Counted from the first letter of the stretch, positions 34,345-44,561 are shown. The stretch: 64,000 nt of DNA from Actinomadura spongiicola (GCF_003432485.1 NZ_QVNQ01000004.1:124001-188000), one strand, 5' to 3'. The notes: generated by a model from the letters alone, not told the origin. Numbers and translations are program-made.

Positions 34345-35091
34345 GTGCGGCACACGCCGGCGATGGAGTCCGCGCTTCTGGCGTTCATGAGCGTCCAGGA
34401 GGGCCCCGTGGGCGCGCGGGCCGCCACCCGGCACCTGCGCGAGTGCGGCTTCGACCTCAGCGAGTCGACCGTGAGCCGGTTGCTCAACGACCTCGACGAG
34501 CGAGCCCTCACCCAGTCGCTGGGACGGAAGGGCCGGATCCTCACCGAGGAGGGGAGCCGTGTCGCGGCCAACCAGCAGCTCGACAGCCGCCGCGCGTCGT
34601 CCTTCGCCGAGGCCCTCGCGCTGCGGGACGTCCACGACCTGATCGACCATCTGGTCGGCCGGCGGGGCATCGAACGGGAGGCCGCGCGGGCCGCCGCGCT
34701 CCGGGCGCGCCCGGAGGAGCTCACCCGCCTCCGGGCGATGGTCGAGACGACCGGTGAGGCGCGCTGGCGGGAGCGGCTCGCCTTTCACAAGCTGGTCGGC
34801 CAGGCCTCGCACAACAAGCAGATCCAGGCGATCAGCACCACCCTCTTCGACGAGCGCCTCGACATGCTCGAACGACTGCTCATCATGATCGGAATCAAGC
34901 AGGATGCACTGCTGCGGTGGGACCAGGAGCACCGCGACATCGTCGCGAGCATCTCGGACCGGGACGCGGACGGCGCCGAGCGGCTCATGGTCGTGCATCT
35001 CGACGGAATGATCCGAGAGACGGAGCACTTCGCCAACAGCGGAAACGCTCACGTCATCCACACGCTGCTCGCGGAGAACGACCTCGCGTAG
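34345..35091 (+). CDS. FCD-domain transcriptional regulator with atypical winged helix
   Basis: A 248-residue regulator. Residues about 5-75 are a winged helix ([20 protein letters not shown] and [12 protein letters not shown]) that looks closer to the NrpR/RNase-R-type HTH than to the usual GntR one. Residues about 85-230 are an all-helical FCD ligand domain with metal-site histidines ([15 protein letters not shown], later [10 protein letters not shown]). FCD domains bind small carboxylates or sugars via a metal. The GTG at 34345 follows a perfect AGGAGGAGACC. It is first in the salvage operon and divergent from udp, so local control is likely, with the effector probably a nucleoside-pathway metabolite. 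Confidence 0.85.
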   Translation: MRHTPAMESALLAFMSVQEGPVGARAATRHLRECGFDLSESTVSRLLNDLDERALTQSLGRKGRILTEEGSRVAANQQLDSRRASSFAEALALRDVHDLIDHLVGRRGIEREAARAAALRARPEELTRLRAMVETTGEARWRERLAFHKLVGQASHNKQIQAISTTLFDERLDMLERLLIMIGIKQDALLRWDQEHRDIVASISDRDADGAERLMVVHLDGMIRETEHFANSGNAHVIHTLLAENDLA

Positions 35092-35150
35092 AGCGCTCAT
35101 CCCCTTTCCTCACGGCGATCACGACGAACGAACTCTTTCGGGAGCACGAA

Positions 35151-36194
35151 ATGACTCACTTCTGCACCCCGCCCGGCATGGGCCGCCGGTCCTTCCTGCG
35201 GGTCGCCGGCCGGAGCTCGGCCGTGGTGGCGGCCGGCGCCACCGTCCCGTGGCTGACCGCGTGCGGCACGAACGCCGCCGGAGGCGACGGCGGCGCGAAG
35301 GGCCGGTTCGCGGTGAAGCTCGCCTGGATTCCGAACGCCGAGTACGCGGGCATCTTCGTCGCGGACGAGGACGGCCTCTACAAGAAACGCGGCCTGAACG
35401 TCGACGTCCTTCCCGGCGGACCGAACTCCGCGGTCGTCCCCATGGTCACGACGAACCGCGTCGACCTCGGCGTCGAGGCGATCCCGGAGAACGTCGCCAC
35501 CGCCGTCGCCCGCGGCGCCAAGCTGAAGATCGTCGGCGCGGGGCTGCTGAAGAGCCCCGAGTCCTGGATCTCGCTCGCCGACCGTCCGGTCAGGAACCCC
35601 AAGGAGATCGAGGGGAAGAAGCTCGGCATCACCCTCGCCGGAAAGAACACCGCCCTGGTGTTCATGAAGCGCAACGGCGTCGACGTCGGCAAGGTGCGAC
35701 TGGTTCCGATCCAGTTCGATCCCGCGCCCCTCGCCGCCCGCGAGGTGGACGCGATCTGGGGATTCGCGTCGAACCAGCCCGTGTCGCTGGCGCTGCGCGG
35801 TGTCCAGACCCACGTGATGCCGCTGGCCGACTTCGGGTTCAACCGGATGCAGAGCGTCTTCTTCGCGTCCCAGAAGACGCTCGACGATCCCGCCGCCCGC
35901 GAGCGGGCCCGCACGTTCATGACGGCCAGCAGGCTGGGCTGGGAGGCGGCGCTGCGCGACCAGCGGCACGCCGCCGACGTGATCGTCAAGGGGTACGGCG
36001 CCAAGCTCGGCCTGAAACTCGACGAGCAGGCCAGGTCGCTCGCCGCCATCGCGCCGTACGTCAGCGGCGGCGCCGGGTCCGCGCGGCTGTTCTGGATGTC
36101 GGACGCGCTCATCAAGGAAACGATCACGAGCCTGACCAGCATCGGCATCAAGCTCGACGAATCGCTGTTCACCAACGAGCTGCTCGAGGGATGA
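35151..36194 (+). CDS. ABC transporter substrate-binding lipoprotein, NMT1/THI5-like
   Basis: A 347-residue protein with a twin-arginine-like start ([10 protein letters not shown], residues 11-20) and a lipobox LTAC with lipid-acceptor C38. The mature part is an NMT1/THI5-type solute-binding domain: [36 protein letters not shown], and [11 protein letters not shown]. Relatives bind hydroxymethylpyrimidine, riboflavin, or nucleobase-like rings. With cytosine-deaminase-like, PNP and mutase genes downstream, a pyrimidine or purine base or nucleoside is the likely ligand. The stop overlaps the ATPase start (ATGA). Confidence 0.88.
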   Translation: MTHFCTPPGMGRRSFLRVAGRSSAVVAAGATVPWLTACGTNAAGGDGGAKGRFAVKLAWIPNAEYAGIFVADEDGLYKKRGLNVDVLPGGPNSAVVPMVTTNRVDLGVEAIPENVATAVARGAKLKIVGAGLLKSPESWISLADRPVRNPKEIEGKKLGITLAGKNTALVFMKRNGVDVGKVRLVPIQFDPAPLAAREVDAIWGFASNQPVSLALRGVQTHVMPLADFGFNRMQSVFFASQKTLDDPAARERARTFMTASRLGWEAALRDQRHAADVIVKGYGAKLGLKLDEQARSLAAIAPYVSGGAGSARLFWMSDALIKETITSLTSIGIKLDESLFTNELLEG

Positions 36195-37033
36195 GGCGCG
36201 CCATGCCGGAGGAGAGAACACTGCCGGGCGCCGGGGCACCCGCCGTCCACGCGACGCCCGCCGAGGGGATCCGCGCCAACGGCCTGCGGAAGACGTTCCC
36301 CGGCAAGGGAACGTCGGTCGAAGCGCTGCGCGACTTCACCTTCGAATCCCGGCGCGGCGAGTTCGTCGGACTGCTCGGCCCGTCCGGGTGCGGCAAGTCG
36401 ACGGTCCTGCGGATGCTGGCCGACCTGGAGACGCCCACCGCCGGCACGGTCACCGTCCACGGCCGCACGCCGCGCGAACTGCGTGAAGGACACGACGTCG
36501 GTGTCGCGTTCCAGGACGCCGGCCTGCTGCCCTGGCGGAGCGTGGAGGCCAACCTGCGCCTCCCGTTGGAGGTCGCCGGTCGCCGCGACCGCGACGCCGT
36601 CGCGGACCTGATCCGGCTCGTCGGGCTCGACGGGTTCGAGAAGGCCCGGCCGTCGCAACTGTCCGGAGGCATGCGCCAGCGCGTCTCCCTGGCCCGGTCC
36701 CTGGTCACCGATCCCGAACTGCTGCTCCTGGACGAGCCGTTCGGCGCACTGGACGACCTGACCCGGCAGCGGCTCAACTTCGAGTTGCAGCGGATCTGGT
36801 CCGAGCGTGGCACGACCACGGTCCTGGTCACCCATGGAATCGCCGAGGCCGTGCTGCTCTCGGACACCGTGGTCCTCATGTCACCGCGTCCTGGAACGAT
36901 CCACGACATCGTCCGCGTCGACCTGCCCAGGCCCCGCACACCCGAGATCCTCCAGGACGGCGCCTTCCACGCGCTCTGCGACGAACTCTCGGAGAAGCTG
37001 TTCACCGGCCGCGAGAACGGGGCCGCGCCATGA
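36191..37033 (+). CDS. ABC transporter ATPase, SsuB/TauB class
   Basis: A 280-residue ATPase with Walker [11 protein letters not shown]-loop [20 protein letters not shown] (typical of nitrate/taurine/pyrimidine importers), signature LSGGMRQR, Walker [14 protein letters not shown] and switch VTHGIAEAV. It energises import by the fused permease that follows. The ATG at 36191 overlaps the binding-protein stop; a second ATG four codons on is possible. Part of the 34345-42302 operon. Confidence 0.93.
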   Translation: MRRAMPEERTLPGAGAPAVHATPAEGIRANGLRKTFPGKGTSVEALRDFTFESRRGEFVGLLGPSGCGKSTVLRMLADLETPTAGTVTVHGRTPRELREGHDVGVAFQDAGLLPWRSVEANLRLPLEVAGRRDRDAVADLIRLVGLDGFEKARPSQLSGGMRQRVSLARSLVTDPELLLLDEPFGALDDLTRQRLNFELQRIWSERGTTTVLVTHGIAEAVLLSDTVVLMSPRPGTIHDIVRVDLPRPRTPEILQDGAFHALCDELSEKLFTGRENGAAP

Positions 37034-38625
37034 ACGCCGTCGCGCGCCTGCGACGCGTCGCCCCGCCGCTCCTGACGGTGGCGGCCCTGCTCGCCGCATG
37101 GCAGGTGATGTCGCTCGGCGGGTTCGGGTCGCTGGTTCCGCCGCCCGCCGACGTGCTCGCGCAGATGCGCGACGACGCCGACTACTACGTGCCGAACGCG
37201 ACCGTCACCATGTCGTCGGCGCTGCGGGGCTACCTGTGGGGCAACGGCGTGGCGATCGCCCTCGCCCTGTGCACGCTGCCGTTTCCCCGCGTCCAGGCAC
37301 TGTTCGAACGGATCGCGGTCGGGGCGATCGCGCTGCCGCTCATCGCCGTCGCCCCGCTGCTCGCCATCGCCTTCCGCGGCGACCTGCCGAGCGTCATCCT
37401 CGCCGCGCAGGCCGTCGTCTTCACCACCCTGGTCGCCGCCGTCCTCGGCCTGGGCGGCGTGGACCGCACCTCGGTCGACGTGGTGCGCGCCGCCGGCGGC
37501 TCGGAGTGGACGGTCATCCGCAAGGTGCGGCTGCCCGCCGCGATCCCGAGCCTCGTCGGCGGCCTCCAGATCGCGGCGCCCGCCGCCATCCTCGGCGCGA
37601 TCATCGGGGAGTACATGGGCGGCTCCGAGGGCCTGGGAGTCGCGATGATCCAGGCCCAGGGCGCCTTCGACGTCCCCCGCGCCTGGGGCCTGGCGATCGT
37701 GACCTCGCTCCTCGCCGCCGTCGCGTTCCTGGCGCTGCCGCTGCTCGTCCGGCTGCTCCTGCCGTGGACCCGGGTGACGGACACCGTCCTCGGCGCCCGG
37801 GCCACCCGCCCCGGACGGCGCACCACGCGCCCGGGAACCCGTGCGCTGCGCACCGCCATCGCCGCGGTCGGGACGCTTGCCGGCGTGGTGCTCGGCTGGT
37901 GGCTGCTCGTGCTGATCGTGCCGGGCGGCGCCGAGGTGGCGCGGGGCCCGCGGGAGGTCGTGCCGTACTTCGCCACCGGCGACACCCAACTCGTCACCGC
38001 GTCCGGCGAGGCGGAGGCGCCGCTGCCCTACCTGCTGTCGTCCCTGCTGCGCACCATCGCCGACGCCGGTGTGGGGTTCCTGGTCGGACTGGTCCTCGCG
38101 GTGGCGATGGCCGTGGTCGCACACGAGTTCCCGGTGATCGAGCGGGTGCTGATGCCCATCTCGATCGCCCTCCGCTCCATCCCGATCGTCGCCGCGATGC
38201 CGCTCCTCGCGCTCATGTTCGGGCGGGGGATCGTCGCCGTGACGATCCTGATCGCGGTGATGACGTTCTTCCCGATCCTCGTCAACGTGCTGCTCGCGAT
38301 GAGAGCCGTCCCGCGCAGCGCCGTGGACCTCCTCACCGCGGTCGGCGCCCGGCGCAGGCACCACCTGACGAAACTGCTCATCCCGTACGCGCTGCCGGCC
38401 CTGCTGGCCTCGGTCAAGATCGCGCTACCGCTGTCCATCGGCGCGGCCATGGTCGCGGAATGGCTCGCCACCGGCCACGGCCTCGGCGCCTCGATGACCG
38501 TCGCCGCGACCCTCTCGGACTACGACTTCGTCTGGGGCGGCGTCGCCGTCGTCCTCCTGGCCTCACTCATGGCCTACCGCCTGGCCGGCGCGCTGGAGGA
38601 CACCGCGCTCAGCCGCCTCGAGTGA
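37030..38625 (+). CDS. ABC transporter permease with two fused membrane domains
   Basis: A 531-residue membrane protein holding two BPD_transp_1 domains in tandem (about residues 60-255 and 320-525). Each carries its own EAA-type loop: [20 protein letters not shown] in the first and [20 protein letters not shown] in the second. Relatives usually encode one such domain and dimerise, so this fusion supplies the whole channel. The linker between the domains is Arg/Thr-rich. The ATG overlaps the ATPase stop by ATGA. Confidence 0.9.
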   Translation: MNAVARLRRVAPPLLTVAALLAAWQVMSLGGFGSLVPPPADVLAQMRDDADYYVPNATVTMSSALRGYLWGNGVAIALALCTLPFPRVQALFERIAVGAIALPLIAVAPLLAIAFRGDLPSVILAAQAVVFTTLVAAVLGLGGVDRTSVDVVRAAGGSEWTVIRKVRLPAAIPSLVGGLQIAAPAAILGAIIGEYMGGSEGLGVAMIQAQGAFDVPRAWGLAIVTSLLAAVAFLALPLLVRLLLPWTRVTDTVLGARATRPGRRTTRPGTRALRTAIAAVGTLAGVVLGWWLLVLIVPGGAEVARGPREVVPYFATGDTQLVTASGEAEAPLPYLLSSLLRTIADAGVGFLVGLVLAVAMAVVAHEFPVIERVLMPISIALRSIPIVAAMPLLALMFGRGIVAVTILIAVMTFFPILVNVLLAMRAVPRSAVDLLTAVGARRRHHLTKLLIPYALPALLASVKIALPLSIGAAMVAEWLATGHGLGASMTVAATLSDYDFVWGGVAVVLLASLMAYRLAGALEDTALSRLE

Positions 38626-38659
38626 TCGAGGAAAGACCACACACACGAGAAAGCGGATC

Positions 38660-39862
38660 ATGCCAAGAATCATCCTGTCCAACGTCCGCCCCCATGGCGC
38701 GGACGACCCACAGGTCATCACCATCGTCGATGGAACGATCCATTCCGTCGGGACGGCGATCCCGGCCGATCTCGGCCCCGACGACCACGTCGAGGACCTC
38801 GCCGGACAGATCGTCCTGCCCGGCTTCGTCGACGGCCACGCCCACGCCGACAAGAGCCTGTGGGGTGAGCCGTGGGTGCGGCGGACGTCAGAGCCGATCA
38901 CGATGAACCAGATGTTCGAGGACCAGCTCCAACAGTGGTCGGAGACCACGACCCCGGTCGCCACCCGGGCACGCCGCTTCCTCGACAGGTGCGTCGCCTA
39001 CGGCTCGACGACCATCCGTACCTTCACCGACGTGGCCCCCGAGATCGGCCTCGACGGCGTGCACGGCCTTCTCCAGGTGCGCGAGGAGATGGCCGACCTC
39101 GCGGACCTGCAGATCGTGGCGTTCCCCCAGCTCGGCATCCTGCGAAGGCCGGGCACCGCCGAACTGCTCGAACAGGCGCTACGGGCCGGAGCCGACATGG
39201 TCGGAGGACTGGACCCCGCCGGAGTCGACGGCGACGCGGAACGCCAACTCGACATCGTCTTCGGCCTCGCCGAGAAGTACCAGGTCCCGGTCGACTTCCA
39301 CGCCCACGAGTCCGGCGAACTCGGCATCTGGCTCATCGAGCGGATCGCCGAGCGGGTCAAGGCGCTCGGCATGCAGGGCAAGGTCAGCCTGTGCGACGTG
39401 TTCAGCCTGGCCGACCCGACCCCGGCGCAGTTCACGCGCCTGGCGTCGGTGCTCGCCGAGGCCGACATCGCCGTCGCCGTCGGCGTCCACGGCCTCCTGC
39501 CGGTCCCCGACGTCAAGGCCTTGCACGCGATGGGCGTACGAATGTGCCTCGGCTCCGACTCCGCCCGCAGCCGCTGGTCGCCGTGGGGCGAAGGCGACAT
39601 CCTCACCCGAGCGATGTTCCTCGCCTACAAACGCTACTGGCGCAGGGACGACGACCTGGAGTTCGCGCTGACCCTCGGCACCACCCTGGGCCGCCAGGTC
39701 GTCAACGCCCAACCCTGCGACCTCAAGGTCGGGGACGTCGCCGACCTGGTGGTCCTCCCTGGCGAAGCCCTCGGCGAACTCGTCGTGGCACCGCCGCAAC
39801 GGACCCTCGTCATGAAGCGCGGAAAGATCGTCGCCCGCTCCGGCGCCCTGGTGCGCCCATGA
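38660..39862 (+). CDS. Cytosine-deaminase-like amidohydrolase with a substituted catalytic His
   Basis: A 400-residue amidohydrolase. Metal ligands are in place: HAH (H60, H62) in [15 protein letters not shown]214 in DFHAHESGE with general acid/base E217, and D300 in [11 protein letters not shown]157 (FPQLGI) also matches E. coli cytosine deaminase. At the place of its catalytic His246 (usual motif SHA/SHT) this protein reads LCDVFSL, with Asp246, so substrate or mechanism may differ. Deamination of a base delivered by the upstream importer is the best guess. It overlaps the PNP start (ATGA). Confidence 0.85.
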   Translation: MPRIILSNVRPHGADDPQVITIVDGTIHSVGTAIPADLGPDDHVEDLAGQIVLPGFVDGHAHADKSLWGEPWVRRTSEPITMNQMFEDQLQQWSETTTPVATRARRFLDRCVAYGSTTIRTFTDVAPEIGLDGVHGLLQVREEMADLADLQIVAFPQLGILRRPGTAELLEQALRAGADMVGGLDPAGVDGDAERQLDIVFGLAEKYQVPVDFHAHESGELGIWLIERIAERVKALGMQGKVSLCDVFSLADPTPAQFTRLASVLAEADIAVAVGVHGLLPVPDVKALHAMGVRMCLGSDSARSRWSPWGEGDILTRAMFLAYKRYWRRDDDLEFALTLGTTLGRQVVNAQPCDLKVGDVADLVVLPGEALGELVVAPPQRTLVMKRGKIVARSGALVRP

Positions 39863-40653
39863 ACGCTCTCACGGTGGCGGCCGAGGCCGCGGACGAGTTG
39901 CGGTCCCGGTCGTCCTTGGACTGTTTCGATGTGGTGTTGGTGATGGGTTCGGGGTGGGTTCCGGCGGCGGACGCGTTGGGTGAGCCCGCCGCGGAGTTCC
40001 CGGTCACCGACCTCCCGGGTTTCGCGCCCCCTGCCGTCGAAGGCCATGCGGGACGTGTCCGGGTGGTGGAGGTGGCCGGGCGTCGGGTGTTGGTGTTCCT
40101 GGGGCGTACGCACCTGTACGAGGGGCGTGGTGTGGAGGCGGTGGTGCACCCTGTTCGGACGGCGTTGGCCGCCGGGGCGGGGGTGGTGGTGTTGACCAAT
40201 GCGGCGGGCGGGTTGCGGCCCGAGCATCAGCGGGTCGGTGACCCGGTCCTGATCGCCGACCACCTCAACCTGTCGGGTGCGACCCCGTTGACCGGTGCGA
40301 GGTTCCTTGATTTGACCGAGGCGTACTCGACGCGGTTGCGGGGGTTGGCCAGGGAGGCGGACCCGGGGCTGGTGGAGGGGGTGTATGCGGGGTTGCGGGG
40401 GCCGTCGTATGAGACGCCCGCCGAGGTGCGGATGTTGCGGACGTCGGGCGCGGACCTGGTCGGTATGTCCACCGTGTTGGAGACGATCGAGGCCCGGCGC
40501 GGCGGCGCGGAGGTGTTGGGGATCTCTTTGGTCACCAATATCGCGGCCGGGTTGGCGGCCGAGCCTCTCGACCATGAGGAGGTTCTGGCCGCGGGCCGCG
40601 AGTCGGCGGGCCGGATGGGTTCGCTGCTCGCCGCGCTGATGGCGAAGCTGTGA
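39859..40653 (+). CDS. Purine nucleoside phosphorylase
   Basis: A 264-residue trimeric-type PNP: MGSGW phosphate loop near residue 29, [27 protein letters not shown], the active-site Glu segment [21 protein letters not shown] and base-contacting Asn in LVTNIAAGL. It converts inosine or guanosine plus phosphate to base and (deoxy)ribose-1-phosphate. The ATG overlaps the amidohydrolase stop and its own stop overlaps the GTG of the mutase. It has noticeably more T/G-ending codons than the upstream transport genes. Confidence 0.92.
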   Translation: MNALTVAAEAADELRSRSSLDCFDVVLVMGSGWVPAADALGEPAAEFPVTDLPGFAPPAVEGHAGRVRVVEVAGRRVLVFLGRTHLYEGRGVEAVVHPVRTALAAGAGVVVLTNAAGGLRPEHQRVGDPVLIADHLNLSGATPLTGARFLDLTEAYSTRLRGLAREADPGLVEGVYAGLRGPSYETPAEVRMLRTSGADLVGMSTVLETIEARRGGAEVLGISLVTNIAAGLAAEPLDHEEVLAAGRESAGRMGSLLAALMAKL

Positions 40654-42302
40654 GCGACCTGCGCGCGGCCGCGTTGGAGTGGCTGGCCCAAGATCCCGAC
40701 CCCGACACCCGCGCCGAGCTTCGCGCGATCCTGGACAACGACGACCGGGAGGGGTTGTCGGCGCGGTTCGGGGGCCGGTTGGAGTTCGGGACGGCGGGGT
40801 TGCGGGGCGAGTTGGGTGCGGGCCCGAACCGGATGAACCGGGTGACGGTGATGCGCGCCGCCGCAGGCCTGGCGAAATGTCTGCCGCGCGGTGGGCGGGT
40901 GGTGGTGGGGTTCGACGCCCGGCACGGCTCCCAACGGTTCGCGCACGACACCGCCGCCGTCCTGGCCGGAGCGGGACTACGCCCCCAGGTGTTCACCCAC
41001 CCGATTCCCACGCCAGTGTTGGCGCACTTCACGCGGGTGTTCGACGATGTGGTGGCGGGGGTGATGGTGACCGCCAGCCACAACCCGCCCCGCGACAACG
41101 GCTACAAGGTGTACTGGTCCGACGGCGCACAGATCATCCCACCCACCGATGCGGAGATCTCCGCCGCGATCGACACCATCGACCGCGTGGACACCCTCCC
41201 CCTCGGCAGTGGCTGGCCGACCCTCGACACCACCGACCTTTACCTGGACGCGGTCGCCTCCCTCGACCTCGGTCCACCCGACCCGGACCTGTCGATCGTC
41301 TACACGCCCCTGCACGGAGTCGGACGCGACACCCTGATCTCGGTGTTCGAACGCGCCGGGTTCGGTGCTCCGATCGTCGTGCCCGAGCAGGCCGATCCGG
41401 ATCCGGACTTCCCGACCGTGGCGTTCCCCAACCCCGAAGAACCCGGCGCGTTGGATTTGGCTCTTGGGTTGGCCGAGGCTCGGGGGGCGGATCTGGTGAT
41501 CGCCAACGATCCCGACGCCGACCGCTGCGCCGTCGCCGTCCCCCACGCCGGGGGTTGGCGGGTGTTGACCGGGGACGAGGTCGGCGGGCTGCTGGCCGAA
41601 CACATCCTGGACCACACCACCGGTTCTGACCGGTTGGTGGCCACCACCATCGTGTCCTCCTCGCTGCTGCGCTCGATCGCCGCCGCGCACGGCGTCCGCC
41701 ACACCGAAACCCTCACCGGCTTCAAATGGATCATGAAAGCCGCCCGGCCTTCTGACCGCCTGGTCTTCGGCTACGAAGAAGCCCTGGGTTACAGCGTCGG
41801 CGACGACCGCGGCGTGCTGGTCAACGACAAAGACGGCATCACCGCCGCACTCACGGTCGCCACGCTGGCCGCCCACGCCCGCCGCAACGGCCACACCCTG
41901 CTCGACCTCCTCGACGACCAAGCCCACAAATACGGCCTGCACACCACCACACAACTGTCCATCCGAGCCACCGACCCGGCTCAGATCACCACCACCATGT
42001 CCCGGCTACGCACCAAACCGCCGACCCGACTCGGCGGACGCACGGTCGAGGAGTTCGACGACCTGGCCGACGGCATCAACGGCCTGCCCCCGACCGACGG
42101 GCTACGGTTCCGCCTGTCCAGACGGGCACGCGTCATCATCCGACCGTCCGGAACCGAACCCAAACTCAAGTGCTACCTGGAGACCATCACACCCGTCCAC
42201 GACGACGTCACCACCACCCGCGCACACGCCGCCACCGACCTGAACGCCCTGCGCACCGACGTCGCCGCGATGCTCAGCGGAGCGCCTCCACGATCGGGAT
42301 GA
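40650..42302 (+). CDS. Phospho-sugar mutase (phosphopentomutase / phosphoglucomutase-like)
   Basis: A 550-residue alpha-D-phosphohexomutase superfamily enzyme: [20 protein letters not shown] at the N-terminus, catalytic Ser143 in [16 protein letters not shown], metal loop DPDADR (about 287-292), sugar loop GYEEALGY and phosphate loop [14 protein letters not shown]. Members of this subgroup (PGM2/PgcA-like) convert ribose-1-phosphate to ribose-5-phosphate or interconvert glucose phosphates; next to PNP and udp the pentose reaction is more likely. The GTG at 40650 overlaps the PNP stop. Confidence 0.9.
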   Translation: MSDLRAAALEWLAQDPDPDTRAELRAILDNDDREGLSARFGGRLEFGTAGLRGELGAGPNRMNRVTVMRAAAGLAKCLPRGGRVVVGFDARHGSQRFAHDTAAVLAGAGLRPQVFTHPIPTPVLAHFTRVFDDVVAGVMVTASHNPPRDNGYKVYWSDGAQIIPPTDAEISAAIDTIDRVDTLPLGSGWPTLDTTDLYLDAVASLDLGPPDPDLSIVYTPLHGVGRDTLISVFERAGFGAPIVVPEQADPDPDFPTVAFPNPEEPGALDLALGLAEARGADLVIANDPDADRCAVAVPHAGGWRVLTGDEVGGLLAEHILDHTTGSDRLVATTIVSSSLLRSIAAAHGVRHTETLTGFKWIMKAARPSDRLVFGYEEALGYSVGDDRGVLVNDKDGITAALTVATLAAHARRNGHTLLDLLDDQAHKYGLHTTTQLSIRATDPAQITTTMSRLRTKPPTRLGGRTVEEFDDLADGINGLPPTDGLRFRLSRRARVIIRPSGTEPKLKCYLETITPVHDDVTTTRAHAATDLNALRTDVAAMLSGAPPRSG

Positions 42303-42379
42303 CGATCACCGACACCAGCGGCACGACCAGTGACGCCACCGCCGGTACCGACCACGTGACCACCCCGCAGGCGGGATGA
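42299..42379 (+). CDS. 26-residue micro-ORF overlapping the mutase stop
   Basis: ATG at 42299 overlaps the mutase TGA; it encodes [20 protein letters not shown] plus six residues, Thr-rich, with no motif. Its own stop overlaps the next micro-ORF. Either a relic of a lost operon gene or a chance frame. Confidence 0.25.
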   Translation: MTITDTSGTTSDATAGTDHVTTPQAG

Positions 42380-42468
42380 CGACCACCGCCACCAAGCGGT
42401 CATTTGTGTTGGCCAGGACACCGGTTGGTGACCGCCTCGCATCGTTTGCCAGGCGCGGGCGGCCCTAA
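42376..42468 (+). CDS. 30-residue micro-ORF, third in an ATGA chain
   Basis: ATG at 42376 overlaps the previous TGA and the frame ends at TAA 42466-42468 (MTTTATKRSFVLARTPVGDR plus ten residues). No domain. The repeated ATGA coupling suggests the salvage operon once continued here. Confidence 0.25.
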   Translation: MTTTATKRSFVLARTPVGDRLASFARRGRP

Positions 42469-42730
42469 CGGAGATGTACGTGTGTTCGCGCTGGCCGGTG
42501 CGGAGGCGTCCGGACCTCGGGCCCTGGCCGGCGTGCGACCAGCGACAACACCGAACCGGACACCCCGCGCACCGACCCGATCGAAGTCCTCACCGGAACA
42601 TTCGGCCGGGACGGCTGGCGTCAACGAAGGCAAGACAACGGCGACGACTCCGTCCCGATCCGGACCATCGTCGGCGTCGGGAGTTGCCCGGGACCGCGTC
42701 CCCGCCGTGACCGGCCACCTCGCCTGCTGA

Positions 42731-42750
42731 TGCCCCTGAACCCTGGGGCA
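42731..42750 (-). terminator. Hairpin after the TetR gene
   Basis: TGCCCC-loop-GGGGCA (42731-42736 and 42745-42750), 18 bases past the TetR stop. The 230 bases between 42469 and 42730 show no supported gene. Confidence 0.5.
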
Positions 42751-42767
42751 GAGCGCGGGCTGTGTCT

Positions 42768-43349
42768 TCAGACGCGGCGCAGGCCCGCGATGACGAGTTC
42801 GACCAAGTGGCGTGCGTCGTAGCGGGGGTCGGTGTTCGCGCCGATGCAGAGGTTGCCGATGCCGCGCATCAGTTCGTAGGCGTCCATGCCGGGGCGGATC
42901 TCGCCCGCATCGGCTGCCGCGTCGAGCAGTTGGGCGCAGACGGGGACGAGCCGGTCGAGAAAGTAGGCGTGCAGAGTCTCGAAGGCGGCATTGTCGGACC
43001 GTAGTGCCTCGGCGAGGCCATGCTTGGTGACCAGGAAGTCGACGAAGAGGTCGATCCACCCCGCCAGAGCCGCGTGCGGGGTCGGGCTGCTCGCCAGGAG
43101 GGTCGGACCCGCCTCCGCGCATGCCTCGACCTGGTGGCGGTACACGGCGACGATGAGGTCGGCTCGCGTCGGGAAATGCCGGTAGATGGTGCCGACGCCG
43201 ACCCCGGCCTCGGCGGCGATCTCGCGCACGGGCACATCGACGCCTGCGCGGGCGAAGGTCACGGCGGCCGCATCGAGCAGAGCCTCCTTGTTGCGCCGGG
43301 CGTCGGCCCGCTGCCGCGGGGCCTGTGACTCCTTGGCGGTGTCGGCCAT
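42768..43349 (-). CDS. TetR-family repressor
   Basis: A 193-residue protein. HTH at about residues 18-65 (LLDAAAVTFARAGVDVPVRE, then GVGVGTIYRHFPTRADL); the C-terminal helical ligand domain has no assignable effector. The ATG at 43349 follows AGAGGTGGGACC. It is divergent from the aldo/keto reductase, and the shared intergenic region holds two identical-type 15-bp palindromes, one of them filling the spacer of the reductase promoter, so repression of the reductase and of itself is strongly suggested. Confidence 0.93.
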   Translation of the reverse strand: MADTAKESQAPRQRADARRNKEALLDAAAVTFARAGVDVPVREIAAEAGVGVGTIYRHFPTRADLIVAVYRHQVEACAEAGPTLLASSPTPHAALAGWIDLFVDFLVTKHGLAEALRSDNAAFETLHAYFLDRLVPVCAQLLDAAADAGEIRPGMDAYELMRGIGNLCIGANTDPRYDARHLVELVIAGLRRV

Positions 43350-43373
43350 GGTCCCACCTCTCTCACCCGAGGG

Positions 43374-43422
43374 TTGATAAACGGAACACGGTTCCGTATT
43401 CTGTTTCCGGAACGCGGTTCCG
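43374..43422 (+). promoter_or_regulatory. Aldo/keto reductase promoter with two TetR operators
   Basis: -35 TTGATA (43374-43379), a 17-base spacer and -10 TATTCT (43397-43402). Operator 1 CGGAACACGGTTCCG (43382-43396) fills the spacer; operator 2 CGGAACGCGGTTCCG (43408-43422) covers the expected transcription start. Both have perfect 6-bp arms CGGAAC/GTTCCG and lie 26 bases centre to centre. Confidence 0.8.
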
Positions 43423-43486
43423 CTTGTTCAGGATGTCAGAACGAGCGGGCCGGACCAAGCCGCGCATCACATCAGGGAGAACCGTC

Positions 43487-44506
43487 ATGAGGTACCGGAC
43501 CTTGGGCCGCACCGGAGTGCAGGTCAGCACACTTGTCCTCGGCGCGATGAACTTCGGCGCCGTGGGACGTACCACCCAGGACGAGGCCACCGCCATGGTC
43601 GACGCCGCTCTGGAAGGGGGTATCAACCTCATCGACACCGCCGACATGTACAGCCAGGGCGTGTCGGAAGAGATGGTCGGCAAGGCCATCGCCGGCCGCC
43701 GTGACGACATCGTCCTGGCCACCAAGGCGAACTCGCCCATGGGCGACGAGCGCAACCACCGGGGCAGTTCGCGTCGCTGGCTCATCACCGAACTCGACAA
43801 CAGCCTGCGCCGTCTCGGCGTCGACCACGTCGACCTCTACCAGATCCACCGGTGGGACCCGACGACCAGCGACGAGGAGACGCTGTCGGCCTTGACCGAT
43901 CTCCAACGCGCGGGCAAGATCCGCTACTTCGGCTCCTCGACCTTCCCGGCCTATCGCATCGTGCAGGCCCAGTGGGCCGCCCGGGAGCACCACCTGAGGC
44001 GCTACGTCACCGAACAGCCCAGCTACTCGATCCTGCAGCGCGGCATCGAGACCGACGTGCTTCCCGTCACCGAGGAGTACGGGCTCGGCGTGCTGGTGTG
44101 GAGCCCGCTCGCCTCCGGTTGGCTGTCCGGCGCCGTCCGCGCGGGCAAGCAGGTCACCACACACCGCTCGACGATGATGCCGGAACGTTTCGACCCCGCC
44201 CTGCCTCATAACCGGGCCAGGTTCGACGCCGTCGAGCAGCTGGCCGAGGTCGCCGACGAGGCCGGTCTCTCAATGGTCCAGCTCGCGCTCGGTTTCGTCA
44301 CCGCACACCCGGCCGTGACCAGCGCGATCGTCGGCCCCCGTACCGTGGAGCACCTCCATTCCGCGCTCGCCGCCGCGGACACGGTCCTGTCCGACGACGT
44401 GCTGGACGCCGTTGACGCGATCGTCGCCCCGGGCGTCGACCTCGCCGCCCACGAGAAGCACGACACCCCACCCGCCCTGCTCGACAAGACTCTGCGCCGC
44501 CGCTGA
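43487..44506 (+). CDS. Aldo/keto reductase
   Basis: A 339-residue NADPH-dependent reductase with the AKR tetrad Asp50, Tyr55 (LIDTADMYSQG), Lys80 (LATKA) and His121 (LYQIHRW). It reduces aldehydes or ketones; the subgroup (MRYRTLGRTGVQVSTLVLGA) resembles the YajO/Tas-like AKRs. The ATG at 43487 follows CAGGGAGAACCGTC; the open frame upstream crosses the promoter and is not used. Controlled by the divergent TetR, which suggests induction by a reactive carbonyl or xenobiotic. Confidence 0.93.
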   Translation: MRYRTLGRTGVQVSTLVLGAMNFGAVGRTTQDEATAMVDAALEGGINLIDTADMYSQGVSEEMVGKAIAGRRDDIVLATKANSPMGDERNHRGSSRRWLITELDNSLRRLGVDHVDLYQIHRWDPTTSDEETLSALTDLQRAGKIRYFGSSTFPAYRIVQAQWAAREHHLRRYVTEQPSYSILQRGIETDVLPVTEEYGLGVLVWSPLASGWLSGAVRAGKQVTTHRSTMMPERFDPALPHNRARFDAVEQLAEVADEAGLSMVQLALGFVTAHPAVTSAIVGPRTVEHLHSALAAADTVLSDDVLDAVDAIVAPGVDLAAHEKHDTPPALLDKTLRRR

Positions 44507-44532
44507 CGGCCCACACGATGGCCAGAGTGAAT

Positions 44533-44561
44533 CGCCGAGCCGGCCTTGGGCCGACTCGGCG
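44533..44561 (+). terminator. Terminator of the aldo/keto reductase gene
   Basis: CGCCGAGCCGGCC / GGCCGACTCGGCG (44533-44545 and 44549-44561): a 13-position stem with one C-A mismatch and loop TTG, 27 bases after the stop. Confidence 0.8.

Noticed and set aside
36169..38364. 731-codon minus-strand frame opposite the importer genes
   Set aside because: His/Arg/Asp-rich shadow; the plus strand encodes the ATPase and permease with overlaps.
42404..42730. 108-codon plus-strand frame upstream of the TetR stop
   Set aside because: Poor codon bias, no RBS, no domain; treated as intergenic.
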